A stretch of 64,000 bases of DNA from Gammaproteobacteria bacterium (GTDB lineage Bacteria; Pseudomonadota; Gammaproteobacteria; Tenderiales; Tenderiaceae): the NCBI GenBank assembly GCA_016200485.1, contig JACQEP010000011.1, positions 16,231-80,230 on the forward strand, written 5' to 3'. Each line of letters starts with the position of its first letter. The stretch's first letter is position 1. Of this stretch, positions 1 through 8,176 are shown piece by piece. Under the pieces are notes generated by a model. It was not told the origin of the DNA. It saw only the letters and a list, made by a program, of their open reading frames with translations, and searched no databases. A program made the position numbers and the translations under genes.

Positions 1-425
1 TCAAGTTCATTTCCATCGTCGTCGGCATCGTGCTGTTTATCCTGGTCGGCGGCGGCATCGGCAACGTGATGGCGATGGCAGTGCTGGAGCGGAAAAAAGA
101 AATTGGCACGCTGCGCGCGCTGGGAATGGAAAAAAACCAGGTGCGGCGCCTGTTCCTGACCGAGGGGTTCATCATCGGCGTTATCGGCGCATTGGCCGGC
201 CTGCTGCTTGCCAGCGCGTTGACGCAGTTCATCGCCACCCACGGCGGCATTCATCTGCCGCCGCCACCGGGCACTCACCAAATTCTGGTCATCATCCCGC
301 AAATGGATACGTTTACCAGCATGCTGGGCGTGGCCATGCCGATACTGGTGAGCGTGCTGGGTGCATGGTGGCCCGCAGCGACCTCGGCGAATCTGAATCC
401 CATCGAAGCATTGACGGAGGCCTGA
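1..425 (+). CDS. FtsX/MacB-like ABC transporter permease, C-terminal part
   Basis: The gene enters from the left edge, so only its last ~140 residues are visible. They carry the FtsX-domain signature of LolC/LolE/MacB permeases: a membrane helix, then an ERKKEIGTLRALG loop, more helices and a C-terminal NPIEAL motif. Such permeases pair with a LolD-type ATPase to move lipids, lipoproteins or peptides out of the inner membrane. The next gene starts 1 bp after the stop, and a matching ATPase lies three genes on, so this is the permease of one operon (inference from order). The substrate cannot be told from the sequence. Confidence 0.88.
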   Translation, partial: KFISIVVGIVLFILVGGGIGNVMAMAVLERKKEIGTLRALGMEKNQVRRLFLTEGFIIGVIGALAGLLLASALTQFIATHGGIHLPPPPGTHQILVIIPQMDTFTSMLGVAMPILVSVLGAWWPAATSANLNPIEALTEA

Positions 426-426
426 C

Positions 427-1188
427 ATGAAGACCATACGACTTGAAAAATTTGGAGCCATGCTGCTTGCCGGTGCTCTCCTGATTCTGGCGCCACTCAG
501 CAGCTATGCCGAGCCCAACGCCTTACAAATACTAGACCGTGCGGACGACAAGTGGGACCTCAACCTCAAGAACAGCACGACCGAGCTGGAACTGCTGGTC
601 TATCGCGAGAACGAACTGCGCAAGACTTACCGCATGAACCTGAAATATCAGGACACCGACCATGTGCTGGCGGAAACGACCTATCCGCCGCGCAACGAGG
701 GCGAAAAAATGTTGCAGGCGGGGCGCAGGAATTACTGGCTGTTCCTGCCGAACATCAACCGTGCGGTGCGCATATCGGAATCCAACAGCCTCTCCAATAG
801 CGATTTTTCCAACACCGATCTGCTGTCTCCACGCTTGAGCATTGAATATGTGCCGACGCTGATCGGCACGGAAAAGCTGGGCGATGTGGAAACCTACAAG
901 CTCGAATTGCTGGCGAAAGACGAGAGCACTCCGTATGCCAAAATTATCTACTGGGTGCGCAAGTCCGACTTCTTCCCGCTGCGGCGTGATTACTATACAT
1001 TTTCACAACAGCTGCTGAAACGCCTGGACATGAAGGCATCGTCGCCGAAGGTGAGCGGGCCGGACACCTTTGTCATGAGCAGCGTACTGGAGCGCGACAA
1101 GAAGACCGTGATCCGCTACCTCAAGCAAACACCCGGGCCGGGTTTTCCGCCGGAAACTTTCCGCGAAAGCTCGCTGATGAAGCGCTGA
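427..1188 (+). CDS. LolA-like outer-membrane lipoprotein-sorting family protein
   Basis: 253 residues with a signal peptide (hydrophobic stretch ~11-26, likely cleavage after SSYA). The body resembles the LolA-like family annotated as outer membrane lipoprotein-sorting protein: an antiparallel-sheet protein with a NYWLFLPNINRAVRI segment and a late YYTFSQQLLKRLDM strand. Relatives are periplasmic lipid or lipoprotein carriers often encoded beside FtsX-type permeases. It begins 1 bp after the permease stop and abuts the beta-barrel gene, so translation is probably coupled. Inferred role: ferrying a hydrophobic cargo from the inner-membrane ABC transporter across the periplasm. Confidence 0.8.
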   Translation: MKTIRLEKFGAMLLAGALLILAPLSSYAEPNALQILDRADDKWDLNLKNSTTELELLVYRENELRKTYRMNLKYQDTDHVLAETTYPPRNEGEKMLQAGRRNYWLFLPNINRAVRISESNSLSNSDFSNTDLLSPRLSIEYVPTLIGTEKLGDVETYKLELLAKDESTPYAKIIYWVRKSDFFPLRRDYYTFSQQLLKRLDMKASSPKVSGPDTFVMSSVLERDKKTVIRYLKQTPGPGFPPETFRESSLMKR

Positions 1189-2520
1189 GTGAGCAGACAA
1201 GTGAAAACTTCTACTCATATCGTGATGACAATGGGCGTACTTACCGCGCTGCTCGCGGCGAACGTCCGGGCGGAACCCGTGCCTGATGCACCAGACCCGT
1301 TTGGGGGCGATGATCCATTCTCAGTGCTCGGCACCAAAGACAACAAACCAACGCCGGATGAGCCGCAGCGCGCCGCACGCATCAAGATGGAAGGCTCGGT
1401 GTTTCTCAAGAGTGTCTATAACGACCTGAACCAGGACTCGCGTATCAACCCCGGAAATCGCGTCATGCAGCTGGACAGGCAGCGCCAGATTTTTGAAACA
1501 CGGCTGACCCTGAGCCAGCACCTTGATGAGGCACAGAAATGGCGTTGGCTATTTAAGGGATTCGCCTCCAACGCAAGCTACATCGATCAGTACGGCATGT
1601 CGAACCAAGGGGGGCGTGTAGACGAGTTATTCGTGGACTGGAAAGGCGAAGGCTGGTTCGCCAACCTGGGCAAGCGCCGCATTGTGTGGGGGCACGCGCA
1701 AGGGTTCAACCCGGTCAATGTGGTGGTGCCGCCGCGCGACCCCACCAACCCGAGCCGCGAAACCGAGGGCCAACCGATGCTGTGGGTGAATCGCACCCGC
1801 GGCGCTCAAGCGCTGGACGTGATCGCCACGCGCAACTATGACCGCAACTACGCCAGCGACCAGAATCGCATGGGTATCAAGTTGAGCCATGCCGCCGCAA
1901 AAAGCGACTACGCGCTCTATTACTTCGATGGCGCACGGTACCGTGACGGACGTGCTTACGAACGGATGCTGGGCGGCTCTTTCTCAGCGGACGTGTATCC
2001 GGGGGTCACCGTTTACATGGAAGCGGCACACTTCGCCGACAACTACCGCAACTATTACGACACCTCCGGCGCAAGCACCGTAAAAAACAATGTTTACTGG
2101 CAAACCGTCGCGGGATCCACGCTCAACCTTGGCGGCAAGCGCAGTATCGGCGTCGAATATTACCGCAACGACCAAGGCTATTCCAAAGCGGAACGCCTGA
2201 ACTATTTTCAGGCTGCCGACTTGCAGCCCCCAGGAAGCTTGGCTACCGGGATTGCGCGTGATTACAAGGTGACCTGGATGAACCGCGATTATCTGCTGAT
2301 GCGTTACCAGGATGAGTGGCGCGAGCGCTACACCCTGGATGTAAGCGCGCTCGTGGCAAGAGACCGCTCGCATTTGCTGCGTGCGCAGGGAAACTACGCA
2401 ATCACCGATTATTTCGAACTGCGGATCGTGCTGCTGCGCAATCAAGGTACACGCGATACCGAATTTGGTAACAACACTGTGTCCAACGCGCTGGAACTCT
2501 GGCTGGGCGCCAACTTTTAA
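1189..2520 (+). CDS. outer-membrane beta-barrel protein of the export operon
   Basis: About 443 residues. A signal peptide (hydrophobic core followed by VRA|EP) is followed by an acidic, Pro-rich linker and a long body of alternating amphipathic strands rich in Tyr, Trp and Arg. The protein ends in Phe (LWLGANF), the usual C-terminal signature of barrels inserted by BAM. It resembles DUF1302/alginate-export-like porins, but I cannot name the family firmly. The start is uncertain: GTG at 1189 directly abuts the previous stop; GTG 1201 or ATG 1225 would still leave a signal peptide. Position between the LolA-like carrier and the ATPase suggests the outer-membrane end of the same pathway. Confidence 0.75.
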   Translation: MSRQVKTSTHIVMTMGVLTALLAANVRAEPVPDAPDPFGGDDPFSVLGTKDNKPTPDEPQRAARIKMEGSVFLKSVYNDLNQDSRINPGNRVMQLDRQRQIFETRLTLSQHLDEAQKWRWLFKGFASNASYIDQYGMSNQGGRVDELFVDWKGEGWFANLGKRRIVWGHAQGFNPVNVVVPPRDPTNPSRETEGQPMLWVNRTRGAQALDVIATRNYDRNYASDQNRMGIKLSHAAAKSDYALYYFDGARYRDGRAYERMLGGSFSADVYPGVTVYMEAAHFADNYRNYYDTSGASTVKNNVYWQTVAGSTLNLGGKRSIGVEYYRNDQGYSKAERLNYFQAADLQPPGSLATGIARDYKVTWMNRDYLLMRYQDEWRERYTLDVSALVARDRSHLLRAQGNYAITDYFELRIVLLRNQGTRDTEFGNNTVSNALELWLGANF

Positions 2521-2533
2521 TGGAGGTTAAGAC

Positions 2534-3220
2534 ATGAGCATCAGACTAAAATCAGTGAGCAAAACCTACAAGCTCGGCAAGACCACCGTGCATGCGCTGC
2601 GCGATGCCTCGCTCGAAATCGAACAGGGTGAATTCGTCGCGCTGGTCGGACCCTCAGGCAGCGGCAAATCGACCCTGCTGCAATTGATGGGGGCACTCGA
2701 TCAGCCCAGCTCTGGCGAAGTATGGATAGATGATCAGCCCGTAAACCAACTGAGCGATCACGCACTCGCGAAAATCCGCCGCGACCGGATCGGCTTCATT
2801 TTTCAGTCCTTCAATCTCATCCCCGTGCTGAGTGTTTTCGGCAACGTCGAACTGCCGCTGGTGTTGCAAAAGATTCCCAAGCAGGAACGTCATGACAGGG
2901 TCTACGCGATGCTGGAGCGTGTTGGGTTGTCCGACCGCGCCGAACACAAAACCGAGGAGCTGAGCGGCGGCCAGCGCCAGCGCGTAGCCATAGCAAGGGC
3001 ACTGGTCACCAACCCGAGCATTGTGCTATCCGATGAGCCCACTGCCAATCTGGACTCGAAGACCGGCGAAGAAATTCTTGGCCTCATGCAGCGCTTGAAT
3101 CAAGAACAACACGTCACCCTCCTCTTCGCCACGCATGACCCCAAGATAGTCAAACATGCAAAGCGGGTGGTCAGCATTCTGGATGGGCGTATCAATGAGG
3201 ATCAGCGAGTGGCTGCTTAA
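2534..3220 (+). CDS. LolD/MacB-type ABC transporter ATP-binding protein
   Basis: 228 residues, the normal length for LolD-like ATPases. Visible are a Walker A (GPSGSGKST near residue 39), Q-loop (FQSFNLIP), ABC signature (LSGGQRQRVAIARAL), Walker B (IVLSDEPTANLD) and the switch His (ATHDPKIV). A GGAGG ribosome site precedes the ATG by 8 bases. It is the energising subunit for the FtsX-type permease at the start of the operon; in most LolCDE or MacB loci the ATPase is adjacent to the permease, whereas here two envelope genes intervene. Confidence 0.93.
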   Translation: MSIRLKSVSKTYKLGKTTVHALRDASLEIEQGEFVALVGPSGSGKSTLLQLMGALDQPSSGEVWIDDQPVNQLSDHALAKIRRDRIGFIFQSFNLIPVLSVFGNVELPLVLQKIPKQERHDRVYAMLERVGLSDRAEHKTEELSGGQRQRVAIARALVTNPSIVLSDEPTANLDSKTGEEILGLMQRLNQEQHVTLLFATHDPKIVKHAKRVVSILDGRINEDQRVAA

Positions 3221-3342
3221 CAAGCTTGGCGATTTCGTTAATATTTTGTTTACGTGCGGCGTAGTGATGCCGCGTGGGGCCGGTGTTGCGCTACCCATAG
3301 ACGCAGGACGGCAATGATCAACTATCGAGAAAGGACATCATC

Positions 3343-3762
3343 ATGAAAACGAAATGCTCGGCATACCTGACTTTTACCCTCTTCGCTCTGTTTCACCCAT
3401 TGCTGGCATTTGCGCAGCAGACGCCGCAGCCGGCTGAACCGCAGCAGCCCCCCTGGGATTGGCCGGGTCATTGGCACATGTGGCACGGCGGCTGGGAATT
3501 CTGGTGGATATTCCCGCTGTTCATGTTGTTCATGATCATCATCTGTGTCGCCATTTTCTTTCTCGGTCACAGATCGGGCGGCGGACATCGTCATTGGGGG
3601 CCGTGTCAGATGATGGATCAAGCGTCTAGGCCGGGCCGCTCATGGGGTGATCCGACGTATTCCGCGCTGCAGATACTGAACGAGCGGTTCGCAAAGGGCG
3701 AGATACAGAAGCAAGAGTACGAGGAGAAAAAGGCCGCCATCCTTTCGAGTGGGCAGCGCTAG
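3343..3762 (+). CDS. secreted/membrane SHOCT-domain protein
   Basis: 139 residues. An N-terminal signal-type helix (FTLFALFHPLLAFAQQ) is followed by a Trp/His-rich segment, a strong membrane helix (~residues 50-72), a Gly/His linker and a C-terminal SHOCT domain (short helical oligomerisation module) seen as ILNERFAKGEIQKQEYEEKK. SHOCT proteins with a single helix are often found beside copper or other metal genes. The next gene encodes a Cys-rich metal-binding peptide, which fits that theme. Exact function unknown. Confidence 0.75.
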   Translation: MKTKCSAYLTFTLFALFHPLLAFAQQTPQPAEPQQPPWDWPGHWHMWHGGWEFWWIFPLFMLFMIIICVAIFFLGHRSGGGHRHWGPCQMMDQASRPGRSWGDPTYSALQILNERFAKGEIQKQEYEEKKAAILSSGQR

Positions 3763-3804
3763 CGATTTCAAACAACGAAGTATCAATTCGGGGAGGAACA
3801 TCGA

Positions 3805-3993
3805 ATGAATCAAAGTCCAAACACCAAGAAACTCTATTTTTGCCCCATGTATCCTGACGTTCATCAACCGAACTCCGGGAAGTGCCAAAAATGCGGCATG
3901 CTTAGACACATGATCAAGAACCCTCTGATGGTCATCATAATGATGTTGGTTATGGTCGCGATCATGGCTATGATTATGATGATGCGCCAATAG
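3805..3993 (+). CDS. small heavy-metal-binding-domain membrane peptide
   Basis: 62 residues. Residues 11-31 form a compact treble-clef-like heavy-metal-binding motif (FCPMYPDVH then GKCQKCGM; cysteines 13, 27 and 30), as found at the N-terminus of copper P-type ATPases and CusB-like adaptors. The C-terminus is one Met-rich hydrophobic helix (~39-60) that would anchor it in the membrane. A GGGGAGG ribosome site lies just upstream. Likely a metal (Cu, Ag or Zn) sensor or chaperone; inferred from the motif only. Confidence 0.7.
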   Translation: MNQSPNTKKLYFCPMYPDVHQPNSGKCQKCGMLRHMIKNPLMVIIMMLVMVAIMAMIMMMRQ

Positions 3994-4142
3994 AGCGTCT
4001 CGAACAGCACTACTCGAAACAAAGCAGGAGATTCAAGTTTTTGACACCTCGAAAACGCCGAACCCTTCGATCCAGTGGACAGCCAAAAAGCTGCATTTTT
4101 GACTGCCATTAGTTAAACCGTGACTAACTACAGGAGGAAAAA

Positions 4143-4586
4143 ATGACGAAGAATAGCGCACTGAAAATCCTGCTTGGAGGCCTCGTTGGCGGCTTCATCG
4201 GCAACGGAGTATTGGGTGCATTATTTTCCAGCCCGCCGATCCAGTCGATACTTTACAACCCGGCATGGCAAAGCCACCTTTTTATAGAGATTACCCCGAA
4301 ACGTAACATCCCGGTCTCGGTTGCGGGTCTTGTCATATTGAGCATCATTCATGCCTGGCTTTTCAGCGTACTCATGCCATCGTTACCTGGTCAAACCTGG
4401 CTGAAAAAAGGGCTGTTCTGGGGGCTAACGATTTGGGCTATGTACTGGTTGTTTCAGGAGTGGTTTATCTACAACACCTTGCTGGGCGAGCCGCTCCTGC
4501 TGAATGTTCTTGAGCTGATTATTCTGCTGTCGGGCTCGCTGGTTGAAGGAGTGGTTATTGCTTTCTTTCTGGCGCGCAAACCTTAG
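4143..4586 (+). CDS. four-helix membrane protein of unknown function
   Basis: 147 residues, almost entirely hydrophobic, with about four predicted membrane helices (~7-28, ~59-80, ~90-113, ~121-143) and a short polar loop after the first. A strong AGGAGG site stands 6 bases before the ATG. I do not recognise the family. The last bases lie only 25 bp before the likely start of the following serine hydrolase gene, so the two may be cotranscribed. Confidence 0.65.
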   Translation: MTKNSALKILLGGLVGGFIGNGVLGALFSSPPIQSILYNPAWQSHLFIEITPKRNIPVSVAGLVILSIIHAWLFSVLMPSLPGQTWLKKGLFWGLTIWAMYWLFQEWFIYNTLLGEPLLLNVLELIILLSGSLVEGVVIAFFLARKP

Positions 4587-4611
4587 CTCAATGCAACGCG
4601 TGAATTGCCCA

Positions 4612-5763
4612 ATGGTCACGAGTGATTTCAAAAACGCATTATCGATCTCCCTGTTTTTGCTTCAGGGAAATGCAGCGTATGCCCAAAAAATAGTATCGCT
4701 GAATAACCAAAAGGTCGTATCTGCTCAAATTGAAAAACACCTTCAGCCGGAAAATCCCGGCATTCAGTACATCGTGGTAAATGCCCAAAGTATGGTTTAC
4801 GAATACTCTGGTGGTTTGGCTGATATCAAGCACCATGTCCCGGTAGATCGGAATACCACGATGGCGGCTTTTTCCATGACCAAGCCGCTCACTGCCATCG
4901 CGATACTGCAATTGGTTGAAGCTGACAAGATTCGGCTTGATGATAGGGCGAGCAGCTATGTCTATCATCCATACGACCCAAGCATCACGATCAAACAGCT
5001 GCTCAACCACACATCTGGGATTTCAAACCCATTGCCTCTAAGGTGGGTTCATACACCGGAGAAGCATGTGAGTTTCGATGAGAATGCGGCGCTGAAAAAA
5101 ATTCTTGCAAAGAATCCGAACCAGAAATTTCGCCCTGGCGAGAAGTATTTATATTCCAACATTGCTTACTGGCTATTAGGAAAGATTATTGAGAAAGTAG
5201 CGAAGCAAATATATCCAGAATACGTCAACCAGTACATCCTCACCCCCTTGATGATAAAACCCGAGGAGTTGAGTTTTACCATTGTTCGCCCAGAAAATCA
5301 CGCGCACGGCTACCTGAAAAAATACTCCTTGATGAATTTAGTCAAAGGTTTTCTGCTGAATAACGATGTGTTGGGGGAGTACGAAGGCGACTGGCTGTGC
5401 ATCAATGATGTCTACCTCGATGGCCCATCCTTTGGCGGTGCGATTGGTTCCGCATCGGCCTTCAGTCGAATTCTGCAAGACCTGCTAGGCGAACATTCCG
5501 TGCTGATATCCGACACGACTAGAGATTTATTATTTCAGCAGACACAAAATAACTCTAATAAAAATATCGAAATGACGCTAGGCTGGCATATTGGCGATCT
5601 GGCAGGGATCAGGTATTTCTTCAAAGAGGGGGGCGGTGCCGGATTTCACAGTGAGATGAGAATATATCCGGCCAAAGGGGTTGCTACTGTTGTGATGGTC
5701 AATCAGACCACTTTTGATACAAAAAAGTTTTTAAGCGATCTGGATGCAATGTTCCTGATATGA
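4612..5763 (+). CDS. secreted serine hydrolase, beta-lactamase/PBP fold
   Basis: 383 residues from ATG 4612; an in-frame ATG at 4591 is possible. A signal peptide ends at AAYA|QK. The class C beta-lactamase/EstB-like fold shows the catalytic tetrad SMTK (Ser88, Lys91), the second motif YSN (residues 181-183) and the LNHTSG segment near 132. These proteins act as esterases, D-amino-acid peptidases or amide hydrolases more often than as true beta-lactamases; the substrate is not evident. Its stop overlaps the next start as ATGA, so it is translationally coupled to the VOC gene. Confidence 0.85.
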   Translation: MVTSDFKNALSISLFLLQGNAAYAQKIVSLNNQKVVSAQIEKHLQPENPGIQYIVVNAQSMVYEYSGGLADIKHHVPVDRNTTMAAFSMTKPLTAIAILQLVEADKIRLDDRASSYVYHPYDPSITIKQLLNHTSGISNPLPLRWVHTPEKHVSFDENAALKKILAKNPNQKFRPGEKYLYSNIAYWLLGKIIEKVAKQIYPEYVNQYILTPLMIKPEELSFTIVRPENHAHGYLKKYSLMNLVKGFLLNNDVLGEYEGDWLCINDVYLDGPSFGGAIGSASAFSRILQDLLGEHSVLISDTTRDLLFQQTQNNSNKNIEMTLGWHIGDLAGIRYFFKEGGGAGFHSEMRIYPAKGVATVVMVNQTTFDTKKFLSDLDAMFLI

Positions 5764-6149
5764 CTGAACATGGAAAATTCTTCTGGAACCAACTCGTAAC
5801 TACGGATCAAAAGAACTGTGGAGACTTCTACTGTGGGTTGCTCGGTTGGAACCGTCGCGAAATAGATGCCGGCCCCTTCGGCCCTTACACAATTTTCAGT
5901 TGCGGGGGCACTGATGTAGGGGGAATGATGAATCCCACAACCGACTATTCACGGTCTCGTCCATCTTGGTGGCAAGCGTTCATTGCTGTCGCCGATGTTG
6001 ATGCTTGCGCCGCTCACGTCAGCGAACTCGGTGGCACCATCATTGAACCACCACATGATGTTCCCGGCGTTGGCCGAGCGTGTATGGTCGCTGACCCAAC
6101 GGGTGCTGTAATTCAGCTTATTACTCCGGCATCTTCAAATTTGTTGTAG
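5760..6149 (+). CDS. VOC (glyoxalase/dioxygenase superfamily) protein 1
   Basis: 129 residues with two beta-alpha-beta-beta-beta halves: FFWNQLVTTDQ...FYCGLLGW at the start and VADVDACAAHVSELGG then DPTGAVIQL at the end, the usual signature of vicinal-oxygen-chelate proteins. Members bind a divalent metal and act as glyoxalases, fosfomycin-type resistance proteins or dioxygenases; the reaction cannot be assigned. It overlaps the serine hydrolase stop by 4 bases (ATGA). Confidence 0.82.
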   Translation: MTEHGKFFWNQLVTTDQKNCGDFYCGLLGWNRREIDAGPFGPYTIFSCGGTDVGGMMNPTTDYSRSRPSWWQAFIAVADVDACAAHVSELGGTIIEPPHDVPGVGRACMVADPTGAVIQLITPASSNLL

Positions 6150-6192
6150 CAGGAAATGCTGGTCTTGTAGTGTAACTATGGAGGGCGCAAAT

Positions 6193-6573
6193 ATGAAACC
6201 TGCTTACTTCGATCTTACAGTACACGATGTCGGTCAAGCACGAAAGTTCTTCGAAGCGGTCTTCGGCTGGCAGTTCGAGCGCTTCCCGATGCCCTACGAG
6301 TATTACCGGATACAGGCGGGGCCTGCGGGTGAACCGGGAATTGATGGGGGAATCGGAGCGTTGAAAGACGCGCCAATCGCGGGCGGTACGCCTGTGACTC
6401 AGCTTACCGTGCCGGTCGCCAATCTCGATGAGGCCATCGCGAAGGTGCAGGCCAGCGGCGGGCGTGTGATCGAACCCAAGATGCCGATTCCCGGCATCGG
6501 CTGGTATGCCACCTGTGCGGAGCCCGGCGGTCTTCGTTTCGGGATCATCCAGGCCGATCCGACGGCCAAGTGA
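6193..6573 (+). CDS. VOC superfamily protein 2
   Basis: 126 residues from ATG 6193, chosen because a GGAGG lies at 6180-6184; the in-frame ATG at 6178 would put that site inside the gene. The sequence YFDLTVHDVGQARKFFEAVFGW and the closing DEAIAKVQASGG plus EPGGLRFGIIQ are typical of short glyoxalase-like VOC proteins. It is related to, but clearly not a recent copy of, the VOC gene just upstream. Function unassigned. Confidence 0.82.
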   Translation: MKPAYFDLTVHDVGQARKFFEAVFGWQFERFPMPYEYYRIQAGPAGEPGIDGGIGALKDAPIAGGTPVTQLTVPVANLDEAIAKVQASGGRVIEPKMPIPGIGWYATCAEPGGLRFGIIQADPTAK

Positions 6574-6585
6574 ATGAGGTTCGAT

Positions 6586-6648
6586 GCCCAACAATTTATT
6601 CCAGCGGATGTTGGGCGGCATGATCCGCTTCTTGCTAAAGCGTCACGT
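6586..6648 (+). repeat. attC-like recombination site (candidate 1, degenerate)
   Basis: Directly after the VOC2 stop there is an RYYYAAC-type box (GCCCAAC, 6586-6592) and its exact inverse GTTGGGC at 6610-6616. A second possible architecture has AGCGGA (6603-6608) pairing with TCCGCT (6624-6629) and a decayed right box at 6642-6648. This is the box layout of integron cassette recombination sites, but short and imperfect, so the call is tentative. Confidence 0.4.
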
Positions 6649-6665
6649 ATACGGAGGTATAACCT

Positions 6666-7697
6666 ATGCATCAGCCAAATCTTGAGGGAACGCACTATGA
6701 AATGGGCCAATACTATGGTGCCCTACTATACGAGCGGGGTTTTCGTATTACGCAGCTGCCCCGCATAAAAACCGATGCAAAGGTAATTGCTGAATCCCAG
6801 CGCGCAGTCAAATCGGCCTTCCCCGAAATTCTGGAAGAGATTCGGGGTTTTGCTGATGGATGCAAGGCATCCTATGATCAAGTGGTGGGTTTCATTTTAA
6901 GCATCGGCGTGACCAATAGTGCGCCTAAGTGTAGTTGCTTTGCAGTCAAGAGTGGAATGACAACCTACTTTGCGAGAAACCATGACTACCTCAAAGCACT
7001 CAAGCGCCATATTGAAAGCAGCCTGATTGTGCCAAAGGGTTACAACGCATTCATAGGCCAGTCGGATGTCTTTATTGGCCGTGAGGATGGCATTAACGAG
7101 AAAGGCTTGGCTATAGGTGCCACCTTTGTTGGAGGCAAAGTTTCGGAACCTGGAATCAATTTCATTCTGGCGGTGCGGTGTATTCTTGAGAAATGCGGCT
7201 CCGTCAGCGATGGCGTCAATGTGCTGAGTAGTATGAAATTCTCGACGTCGCAGAACTTCGTTTTAGCAGATCAATCCGGCAATATGGCGGTCGTAGAGGC
7301 TGGTCCCGAGAAGATCGCTGTGAGATACCCGGAACCAGGCAATTCTTACATCATTGCCACGAATAACTTTCGGGATCCAGAGATGCTCCCCTTTGAGAAA
7401 GAGGACGATAGAAACTGGTATCAATCGCTGACGCGGTACGATTCAATACTAGGAGCTTTACAATCTCCACCCAGTGCCGTTGATATGGACTATTGCGAGA
7501 AAATCCTTTCCGGAGAGCACGGCTTCGTGTGTCAGTACAAGTGGTGGGGGCGTTTTAATACCCTGTGGTCGGTCGTTGCTGACTTGCGCACACTCGCAAT
7601 CTGTAGGGCAGATGGAAATCCAAGCAGGACGAAGTATCAGGATGATCGACGTCTCGCCTCATTGGTTGCTCACAAAGGGATGGGGACAACGCATTAG
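6666..7697 (+). CDS. C45-like linear amide C-N hydrolase (acyl-transferase family)
   Basis: 343 residues. The sequence around residues 89-107 (CSCFAV, then FARNHDY) matches the peptidase C45/acyl-CoA:6-aminopenicillanate acyltransferase family, an Ntn-hydrolase group in which the cysteine (here Cys89) becomes the N-terminal nucleophile after self-cleavage; the first ~88 residues would be the propeptide. Family members hydrolyse linear amides. A GGAGG lies 8 bases before the ATG. No signal peptide is seen, so it is probably cytoplasmic. The natural substrate is unknown. Confidence 0.8.
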   Translation: MHQPNLEGTHYEMGQYYGALLYERGFRITQLPRIKTDAKVIAESQRAVKSAFPEILEEIRGFADGCKASYDQVVGFILSIGVTNSAPKCSCFAVKSGMTTYFARNHDYLKALKRHIESSLIVPKGYNAFIGQSDVFIGREDGINEKGLAIGATFVGGKVSEPGINFILAVRCILEKCGSVSDGVNVLSSMKFSTSQNFVLADQSGNMAVVEAGPEKIAVRYPEPGNSYIIATNNFRDPEMLPFEKEDDRNWYQSLTRYDSILGALQSPPSAVDMDYCEKILSGEHGFVCQYKWWGRFNTLWSVVADLRTLAICRADGNPSRTKYQDDRRLASLVAHKGMGTTH

Positions 7698-7699
7698 CC

Positions 7700-7763
7700 A
7701 CATAACCCTGCGTTCGAGAGGGGTGCCGCAAAAACGCGGCGCCCCCAACGTAAAATTTTAGAT
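7700..7763 (+). repeat. attC-like recombination site (candidate 2, best)
   Basis: Between the C45-like gene and VOC3 the DNA reads like an integron attC: a left box ACATAAC (7700-7706), a GTTCGAGAGGGG arm, a central hairpin GCCGC-aaaaac-GCGGC (7726-7741), a complementary CCCC-AACGTAA arm, and a right box TTTAGAT differing at one base from the GTTRRRY consensus. The following gene's ribosome site comes immediately after. Of the candidates in this stretch this one has the most complete architecture. Confidence 0.55.
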
Positions 7764-7780
7764 TTCACAGGAGGCATGTC

Positions 7781-8176
7781 ATGCTTACAAAAGCGATATC
7801 AGCTTGTATAACTACGGACAAGGTTGTCGAGTCCCGTGATTTCTACGTCGGATACTTCGGGGCCAATGTCACATTCGATTGCGGATGGTATGTGAACCTC
7901 CGGTTCGGCAAGGAATCCTCAACTCTGCAATTCATGTCCCCACAACCTGGCCAACCGCTCTGCAATCCCGCTGGCCTCACGTACAACTTTTCCGTTGCCG
8001 ATGTTGATGCCGAGCACAACCGGCTAATTGCCGCTGGCCTGCAACCGGTCATGCCGCTTGAAGATCATCCGTGGGGTGATCGTGGTTTCGCTATTCAAGA
8101 CCCCAATGGCGTAGTGCTCTACATTTTCTCCGAGCGTGAACCAAGTGCAGAATTCAAGCAGTACTTCAAAGCCTGA
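7781..8176 (+). CDS. VOC superfamily protein 3
   Basis: 131 residues. Starts with ISACITTDKVVESRDFYVGYFG and ends with DHPWGDRGFAIQDPNGVVLYIFSE, the paired modules and the late Glu-containing strand of glyoxalase/bleomycin-resistance-type VOC proteins. An AGGAGG site precedes the ATG. Its stop codon lies inside a GCCTGAC box that resembles the left end of an attC site, an arrangement common in cassette genes. Reaction unknown. Confidence 0.83.
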   Translation: MLTKAISACITTDKVVESRDFYVGYFGANVTFDCGWYVNLRFGKESSTLQFMSPQPGQPLCNPAGLTYNFSVADVDAEHNRLIAAGLQPVMPLEDHPWGDRGFAIQDPNGVVLYIFSEREPSAEFKQYFKA

